Source: Rhizopus sp. PT2906
Lineage: Eukaryota; Mucoromycota; Mucoromycetes; Mucorales; Rhizopodaceae
Length of the DNA stretch: 64,000 bases
NCBI GenBank assembly: GCA_025529335.1
Contig: JAMYHX010000036.1
Coordinates: 1 to 64,000, forward strand
Reading direction: 5' to 3'
In this document: piece after piece, positions 56,901 through 64,000 of the stretch
Numbering within the stretch: the first letter of the stretch is position 1
How the letters are laid out: the number at the start of each line of letters is the position of its first letter
The notes under the pieces: model-generated
Told to the model about the DNA's origin: nothing
Databases searched by the model: none
Seen by the model: only the letters and a program-made list of their open reading frames with translations
Position numbers and translations under genes: made by a program

Positions 56901-59235
56901 GCAGAAGCTAATAGTCGCATCGAGAAATTGAACACGGATCTCGAAGCTCGTAACCAAATGGTTTCCAAGGCTCAGGAAGGTGCTCAAAAGGCAAAGGAAG
57001 AGTACGATGCATTATGCGAGAAACTTCAGGATATTCAGACGAAGCTTACAGAGGAGAACAAAGAATTGAGATCTGACAAGACTCGTTTGGAACTCGAAGT
57101 TGAAGAGAAACGAAATCAGGTTGAAAAGTTGAGCGCATCAGTAGAAGAACAAAAGCTGGCACTGGATGAGATTCAAGAAAGACTTTCTCAGGAAGAAAGA
57201 AAGAGCCAGCAAGCTGAGGAAAGTGCAACAAAGCTTCGTCAAGAACTTTCTCAGCTTGAAAGCGAATTGAGCAGCACTAGGCAGAAACTGAATGACGTCA
57301 AGGCTCAATTTGAGTCGACAAGCGTAGCATATAAGCGTGAAGCTGCTGAATGGGCTCAGTTCCAAGAAAGTATCAAGAAATATCAAGAAGAGACTGAAAC
57401 TATGGAAACTGAGGCTTGCACTCGTCTAGAAGAACTGCTTGATAAACTTGCCAAGTGGAATGAAACGAACGATGTGAGGGCAGGAACTGATATTCATGAA
57501 TTCTCTCGTGATATTTACTCGCAGCTTCGGGCAACTAATACCAAGCTTCATCATGAAAAGAAGGCAAGCGAAGCCAAGTATTTAGAAGAGATGCGAAAGT
57601 ATAGATTGCTCCAAGAAGAATATAATAGTTCCAGACAGAGACTTGACATAGCTCGCAATATGGTCAAAGAACTTGAAGCAACCAACGAGAAATTGCTAGA
57701 ACAGAAGGCAGCTGAGGTCTCGGTTTATAAGGTCGAAGTGGATGCGTTTAGAACTCAAAATATTTCTTTGGTGGAAGATAATAATCGATTGAAAAAGAAG
57801 ATTGAACAGATCGAAGCTGAGTTGTCTACCAAGATCAAGGAAACTGAACCTCTGGTTGTGAAGGTTGCAGAAATGGAAGCCCGGTTAGAGAGTACACAAG
57901 GGTTGATTGAGATATTAACTGCTAAAGAAAAGGAGTGGTCTGCACGATCAGCCGAGATCCTTGCTAAGCATAACCAAGTGGATGTCAAAGAAGTGGATCG
58001 TATGAAGGCCGAAAATGAGGCAGTGAAATCTGAATTGGAAAAAGTCAGTAATGAATTGCAGACGATGAAGGCTTCAGTAGCACCATTAAACGAGAGGATA
58101 AAGTCTCTTGAAGCAGAATTGGAAACAACTAGAGCTAGTCAGGCTAGTCTTGTGTCAAATGCAAACAATAAACAGCGTTTTGCATTGGAGTTGAAGAATC
58201 GTCTGATGGATGCCAACAAAAAGAATACAGAGCTAGAGTCAAAGATTGCAGACCTACAAAAACAATTGAAAGAAGCAACCGCAGCAGCTGCTAATGCTAC
58301 TGCAGCAGCTGCTGGTACTTCCATTTCCGTAAGTTATGAAAATAGCTTCATAATCCTAATTATTTATCCTTTATTAGAAGTCTAATGAAATCAGTCCACA
58401 GAAAGTAAAGTCGTTGGAAGAAGCGTTAAAGAAAGAACAAGAAGCAAGACAAGCGGCAGAACAAGATGCAAAGAGTGCAGAAACGTCATTAAAGAAGAAA
58501 TTAGATGAATTCCAATCATTAGAAACAAAATATGCTGGCATATTGAATAGAGCTAAAGTGATCCAACATGAGAAGAGCAAGCTGTCGGAAGAATTAAAGG
58601 CGCTGAAGGCAGAACAAGAAAACAATGCAAAGAATAATGCCAAGAACAATGAAGACGCTAATACTGCACTAGTTGCTGAACTCAAAGAAAAGATGGCTGC
58701 GATGGAGGAAGAACTGAAGAAGGCGAGACAGGAAGTAGTGGATGTTACTATCGAAATAGGAAGACTCAGGGTGATGCATTCAATGTCACAAAACAGAAAC
58801 AAACGGCTTCAGGAGGAACTTACAGCGCTTAAGGATGCAGCACCAGCAGAACCAGCTGTAGAAGCATCTACTGATTTATCTTTAACAGGTATTGCATCTG
58901 ACAACGCAGAAGACAGCGCAGAAGGTGAAACCACAACCTCATCAGAAAAGACAGACAACAAGTCTGTGGAACAAGTCGTTGAAAGCAGTGAACTACCTGT
59001 GGATCAACCCTTGGAATCTTTCGAGGATCAAACGACGGAACAAAGTCTGGGGCATACAGATAACGATAATAATAATAATAATAATAATCAATCTGTAACA
59101 CAAACAGAAGAAGCTCTTGACAAAGATACCACTGAGGCTGAAGATTCTCTAGCCGAAGAACATAGTAGTGTCAAGCGTGAGAGAGAAACCGAGGAAGGTG
59201 AAATTGAAACCCCCGAGAAGAAACATAAAGTGTGA
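53992..59235 (+). CDS. TPR/Mlp1-like nuclear pore basket coiled-coil protein
   Basis: Five or six small 5' exons (ATG at 53992, directly after a pyrimidine-rich stretch ending TTTGCAG that looks like a 5' UTR intron acceptor) are followed by one 3.6-kb exon and a last exon from about 58379. Together they encode roughly 1,600 residues. Almost all of it is heptad-patterned coiled coil. A central block around residues 500-600 (SAQTSATYLEQKCTSLTETI and RREVELNEARQES) fits the TPR/MLP1 conserved region. The C-terminus is a disordered acidic/Asn-rich tail with KRERETEEGEIETPEKKHKV-like nuclear localisation character. TPR/Mlp proteins form filaments of the nuclear basket and act in mRNA export quality control and gene positioning. 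A general myosin-like coiled-coil protein is the alternative. Confidence 0.8.
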
Positions 59236-59354
59236 ATATATAAAAAAGGATAACGCCATGGATTTGAAAAAGCGGAATTAAATGTATTTTATGCCTTTCG
59301 ATTTATTTTTTCTTATTCTTTTTTATTCTTTATTTTATTTTATTTTTTACTTCA

Positions 59355-62310
59355 ATGACAATTACAAATGAGCAAACCACGACAACAAATGGAAAAGTAA
59401 ATGACTTGGGAGAAAGAGAAACGACGACTGTTGTCAACATATTAGGACTTTCTCTTGTAAATATACTACAAGATATCAGAAATAGTCAAGGTAGATATTT
59501 ATATAATAAAAGAACAGGCCTTTTGATCTTTTAACGGTTTTCTTTTTTAAAAAGAAACATGTGCATCATCCTCAGAAACAGCAACATTTTTAGCTCAACG
59601 TAGTCTTGATGATAAAGATAGAATTTATATTCACTCCCTAATGACTGGATTTATGGCGGTTTATCTAACATTCATTGAACTTGTCCTGTCAGACTCATTT
59701 CATGATTTCATGCGACTATTTTCACTGCATGATTCCTTGTTAAGCACGCCATTTGTATGGTACTACTATAAACATCACGTTTCACTATTATATCACCTAC
59801 GCATACAACTTGGTCATCTTGATATATCAATTACTAGCATTGACACCATCATTTCCAAATTTTATACCCACTACTTTTTAGAAACATCAGCCCAGAAGCA
59901 TCAAAAGGATCATGGTCAATATTATACACCCAAACCAGTCATTCAGTTCATGTGGGAGAAGGTAATTGCGTCAAGACCTCTTTTAGTACACTGCGATATA
60001 CCACGCATCTTTGATCCATGTCTTGGAATAGGCTCCTTTTTATGCGAATATATTCATCGATTGATTGAGCAGTGTAGACACTATGTATGGAATGACGCTG
60101 AGCGTCTTGCCAAGCTGTTGACACAAGATATTCCTGAAAGCATATGGGGAGTAGAGATTGATCCATTTACATATCATTTATGCAAATTGAACATGATGGT
60201 TCACTTGTTTCCTATTTATCAAAGATTAAATGAACTCCAATTAAGCTTACCGCCACATTCCATAAATCGATTGAGGCTATTTTGTAATGACACGCTCACG
60301 TTGCGATCCGATGACGGTAACCAAGACGCTTTTGAACAGGACTGCCTCAATCTATTACGTGATCCTTCAAAGCTAAAGTTTCATTATATCGTCACAAACC
60401 CACCCTACATGATCAGAAAGACCGGATTCATCACTCAACCTGACCCTACGCTCTATGATCTGCAAACACTCGGAGGAAAAGGTGCTCAAGCTTATGTATA
60501 CTTTATGTGGGCTGCTCTTCAGCGCATTGATGATCAGCTTGGTCAAGTCTGTCTGATCACACCCAGTCAATGGACCATACTCGAGTTTGCCCAGCATTTC
60601 CGGTAATAACAAAAAACATTGTCCTTTTTCTCTCTTGAGAGTTAAAAAAAAATCACACAGCTCATTCCGCTGTTTAAATGCATTAATAGAGAATGGATCT
60701 TGATGAATTGTAAGCTGTTAGACATGTATGAATTTGAACCTTATAAAATCTGGCCCAAGATACAAACGGATTCACTCATTTTCCGTATTTGCAAACGTAC
60801 ATCAATACTGGATCATTTTGAATATACACTCTATCTTCGAAACAAGGCTCGAAATACACCGCTTGCTGACCTGTTGCAGCAGTATCGCGATTTCAATCCT
60901 CTGACAAACTGTAACCCCCAGCTTCAGTTTCGATACAGCTTTTGTTTAAAGAGTTGTAAGGACATGGCATCCTTTGCGTTTATTCTTCCAACCACTTCCT
61001 GTCTGGACGAGCTTAACAGGCTTACTGGTCATTTGCCACGGTTATGTGATGGAGAAGGCAAGAGAGATGGCCAAGCGCCTCTTGTTTGGCATCGGGGACC
61101 CAATACAAATCCTGTTTATGCTCTCGTGGTCAGAACTGCATGGGCACGACACAAATTTGGAGATAAAGTATGTCAGCAGTGGTTAAAGCCTTGCTTTTAT
61201 TGGAATGGTAAGTCAGGGTATGCGTCTACTGGAGGCGGTAAAGAAGGAGAATTTTGGAAAACGAGGGACCCACTTCGACTCATCAAAAAGGAAGCCTCAG
61301 CAGCCGAAGCGTATTGGCCATACCGCTCATATGACGAAAAGGAGTCATTTTATTCTCTCATCATGATCAATAGAGAAGACGCTGACTACTTGCGAGCACA
61401 GAGCACAGAGGACGAGAGTTATGCTGTGCTCTATAATTACTTACACGAAGCTCGTCTTTCGTTGCAGGCCAACAAAAACGATAAAGATATTGTGTATTGT
61501 CAGTACAGCAAATGTGGGACAGAATATCCTGTAAAGATCGTTCATCCTATCAACTGTGGCTATTATTCACGTACGCAGCCTCGTCAAAGATTTTTTATAG
61601 ACACGACACAGATAGCCGTGACGAACCAGTGTATTTATTTTACGATTCAACCTTCGACTCCCTGGCAAGACTATGATTACTTTTGCGGCATCTTGAATTG
61701 TACTCTCTTGCAGTACTTTACCAAAGTGTACTGCAGTTATGATCAGCAAGGTCGAATGCGGTTCTTTGGGCGGTCTATGGCCACTATACCGTTTGCTCCG
61801 CCTCCTTCCACTCGATTCATGCATGAACTTGCTCTCTTTGTACAATCCGTCACGTTCACTCGTACATGGCTGTACACATTTATTCGACATACACACAGTG
61901 GACAACGACTGATGGAGCGTGTAAGAAGCTACGAATGGCGCCTTGATGAAGCTGACAAGGCGGCATTAAGCCATTACGATACGCTTGACATACGACCCGA
62001 TGCTGATCTAGCAAGCTTTTCGTGCTGGCAAAGTATACAATGGATCGATGATTTTGTACAGAGAAAACGAGGCAATGCGTTCCACTGTTTTGTCATTTTG
62101 TTGAAAATTGCATCTTTATTTCAGTTTGCGATTGATCAGATGGCCTATTATGCATACGGTATTCCTCTTCATCTGCAGTTGGAAGTAGAAAAGGAGTTAC
62201 AGCTGATCAGTCAACGTAGAGAATGGACGATGCAGATTAGGGAACTGGAATATAATGAAGAGAATTGGAGTAGTTTGATCATGAACACAGCAAAATCCCT
62301 GGTGGATTAG
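59355..62310 (+). CDS. Bacterial-type N6-adenine DNA methyltransferase (Eco57I/TaqI class)
   Basis: Three exons (59355-59490, 59555-60602, 60690-62310) give about 934 residues in a clean frame. Motif X is GQYYTPKPVIQFM (residues 166 onward). Motif I is FDPCLGIGSFL (188-198), which binds SAM. WGVEIDPFTYHLCKLNM (from 233) is motif II, FCNDTL (278) motif III, and VTNPPYM (315-321) the catalytic motif IV (NPPY). LITPSQWTI and FREWILMNC, joined over intron 2, continue the N6_Mtase/Eco57I core. A C-terminal part (about residues 680-760) with FIDTTQIAVTN, YFCGILNCTLLQYF and MATIPFAPPPS resembles the TaqI-C target-recognition domain. The architecture suggests site-specific adenine methylation of DNA. 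No PD-(D/E)XK nuclease motif is visible. Codon use and introns match the surroundings. The acceptor at 60689 is chosen because it restores the frame. Confidence 0.87.
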
Positions 62311-62361
62311 AGAACGATAATGATAATTTTATTATTATGGAGGATTGTAAAATATGTATAA

Positions 62362-63559
62362 TTAAGAAGAGTAACCTGGAGGAGAAGAAGACGAAATGGC
62401 TGCGTATGTTAGGTGGTTTTCATTATGGTTATTGTCATCAGATAGTATGGTATCATCTATGTGTCCTCCATATGCGGGAGGTGGTGGGAGTAATCCTTGC
62501 TTTGGTGCAAACGCTGCTTCTCGTTGATTTGCTATGATTGTTGTTAGACATTATGCCTTTGTTGGATGAGTATTTTTTTTTTACCTGGTATATATAAAAA
62601 CTCTTGTAAGCCAAAATTGACAGATACATGGCAAGGACCAGAAGCCCCAACGATGGGAAAGATAGGATATTTAAATCCTATCAGTGCTTTACCTAGATTC
62701 TAAAGAAAGGAAAATAGAAAAGGGAGAGGGGGGAGAGAAAAAAAAAAAAAGAAAGTAAGAGAGAGATTGTAGGACACTGGTAAACGAGAGACATCTTACT
62801 TTTCCATTTTGAGTAAAGAAGATAGTTCCACTTTGATACAGATATCCTACACCTACGACATCGCCTTCCTTTATTGGTGGTCCATAGGGTCTTCCGTAGG
62901 TCGAATCGCTGACAAATACAGCTCCTGAGTTAGAATGATACGCTACAGAATGCTTATGCCATCCTGGTAATCTCCACCTTGGATAAGGCTTAGTCGCAAA
63001 ACCTATGGCCACGCTATCCTCTTCGTGTAACTGGAGCACTTTTACTTCCCAGTAAGATAATTCCTGCATAGGTACTGGGAGATTGGTCATAATGCTTCCT
63101 TGACCTTGGCAAAATACGATTGTATAAGGATCATCCATAATCGCAGCATTACTTTCGTACTCTGAATCCTGCGTCATGTCAGCCTCTACAAACTTCCAAG
63201 CCAAGACTCCTTTTTCGATTATCATCGGATCATTCTTTACATCGATGAATTGAGTCGTATTTGGTGGATATTTCTGTTGCCAGTCTATTTAAATGTACGG
63301 TTAAGTGCTTGTTATTGCAATGTATACCTTCTCTCTTACTTGTTACTGTTTTTATTGTTTCGTCGTCAGCCGTCTCTGCAATACGAACCAGTTGAATGTC
63401 ATTTACTGGTTGTCCTTCTTCTTGTTGCTGTTGTCGTTGTTGTTCAAGGAACCGAGTCTTTCTGAATACCCTTAAGCCAACACAAGCAGTTATTGAGAAT
63501 AAGAGAATGACGAATATGATTACAATTGCGTAAACAGGCTCATAGGGATTGTCAGGCAT
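62362..63559 (-). CDS. Ssh4/Ear1-like membrane adaptor for Rsp5 ubiquitin ligase (SPRY domain, PY motifs)
   Basis: Four exons encode about 320 residues. A transmembrane helix near the N-terminus (YAIVIIFVILLFSITACVGL) is followed by a Gln/Glu-rich linker and, after an intron, by a SPRY/B30.2 domain: YTIVFCQGQGSIMTNLPVP, SYWEVKVLQLHEEDSVAIG, WRLPGWHKHSVAYHSNSG and VGVGYLYQSGTIFFTQNG. The end of the SPRY and a short tail follow (KALIGFKYPIFPIVGASG). The last exon contains two PPxY motifs (PPAYG and PPGYS), binding sites for Rsp5 WW domains. This is the architecture of Ssh4/Ear1, endosome/vacuole adaptors that sort membrane transporters for degradation. Its stop codon lies about 50 bp from that of the convergent DNA methyltransferase. 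Confidence 0.9.
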
Positions 63560-64000
63560 CAGGCTATGAAAAAAAAAAGAGAGAGAGAGAGGAGAGATTA
63601 AAAAAAGTAATTGAGCTGAGTTTTATAAAATTGGAAAGGAGTGAAAGAACAAAGAATTAGACACATCCTTTTCTTGCTTATTGTTGTAAAGACATTCATT
63701 GGATAAGAAAGAAAAGGATGAAAGGGTATAAATACACAAAGGCCATTAATTCACCCCCCCTTCTATTTCATATTGACAACAATGATTACTGCATCAACTA
63801 GTTACTGCTTTATTTGCCATATTTATGCAAAAGCAACCACTTTGGAAATTTCATTCATATATAGTTTAGCCTGTTGATGATCAATACTGATTACTGTTAA
63901 TTAGACACAATGCATGCAGAAAAAAAGAAGTTGCTGTTTCCGTGTATTCGCTTCATAACTGAAATGATATTTACTTTAACAATTACCCCCTTTCCCTTTC
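63560..64000. other. Intergenic, promoter of the Ssh4-like gene
   Basis: The 440 bp to the window edge. A purine-rich GA stretch lies directly upstream of the ATG. Nothing else recognised. Confidence 0.45.

Noticed and set aside
60603..60660. Shorter version of methylase intron 2 ending at the ACACAG acceptor
   Set aside because: That acceptor shifts the frame and gives a stop codon after about 15 residues. The acceptor at 60689 restores the frame and a family-like FREWIL sequence.
59355..62310. Bacterial contamination as explanation for the DNA methyltransferase
   Set aside because: Two spliceosomal introns interrupt the gene, and it is embedded between typical fungal genes within one contiguous sequence.
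59355..62310. Assignment as MT-A70 (MTA1-type) adenine methylase
   Set aside because: The catalytic motif is NPPY with a GQYYTP motif X ahead of motif I. MT-A70 enzymes have DPPW and a different motif order.

Overview
The window looks like nuclear DNA of an early-diverging filamentous fungus, most likely Mucoromycota (Mucorales-like). Evidence: AT-rich intergenic DNA; compact genes cut by many GT-AG introns of roughly 45-60 nt; a full set of opisthokont/fungal housekeeping proteins (SEY1, Arp2/3 subunit, mitochondrial Hsp70, TPR/Mlp, Ssh4/Ear1-type adaptor, mL59); and decayed mobile-element families (Fanzor-like, MULE/SWIM transposases, a lineage-specific repeated ORF family) that I associate with Mucorales. 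The taxonomic call is inference from gene content.

Layout. 1-13.9 kb: a tRNA-Val(AAC), a small membrane protein, an FAD monooxygenase of the phenol hydroxylase type, an acidic Ser/Asp-rich orphan, an EF-hand mitochondrial carrier, ARPC1 and a METTL21-type protein methyltransferase. 13.9-29.3 kb: a very large N-myristoylation-motif Sel1-repeat protein, a PIP-box/DUF4211 protein, an oxysterol-binding protein, then the nuclear RNA group ZNF830 - NOP13-like - PPIL1, and mitochondrial Hsp70 (SSC1). 29.9-33.1 kb: first mobile-element graveyard, with a broken Fanzor (eukaryotic TnpB-like nuclease) and an internally deleted SWIM/MULE transposase. 33.4-34.4 kb: purine nucleoside phosphorylase. 36.3-38.6 kb: decayed ORFs. 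38.8-41.7 kb: MARVEL-like membrane protein, 2-oxoglutarate/Fe(II) oxygenase and mitoribosomal mL59. 41.9-44.7 kb: second graveyard with an orphan exon-like ORF, a decayed gene interrupted by a 31-bp minisatellite, and a MULE transposase relic. 46.6-63.6 kb: an Lnt-like membrane carbon-nitrogen hydrolase, MAT2B, SEY1, a TPR/Mlp1 nuclear basket protein, a complete bacterial-type N6-adenine DNA methyltransferase, and an Ssh4/Ear1-type Rsp5 adaptor.

The most notable locus is 59355-62310. It encodes an apparently intact, about 934-residue Eco57I/TaqI-class (type IIG-like) adenine DNA methyltransferase. The motif GQYYTP, the SAM-binding motif FDPCLGIGSF, the catalytic NPPY and a TaqI-C-like target-recognition region are all present, with two spliceosomal introns, and no nuclease domain is visible. 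This differs from the MT-A70/MTA1 family usually credited with eukaryotic 6mA. It suggests a domesticated, horizontally acquired site-specific DNA methylase in a fungal lineage known for abundant 6mA. It lies between ordinary fungal genes, which argues against bacterial contamination.
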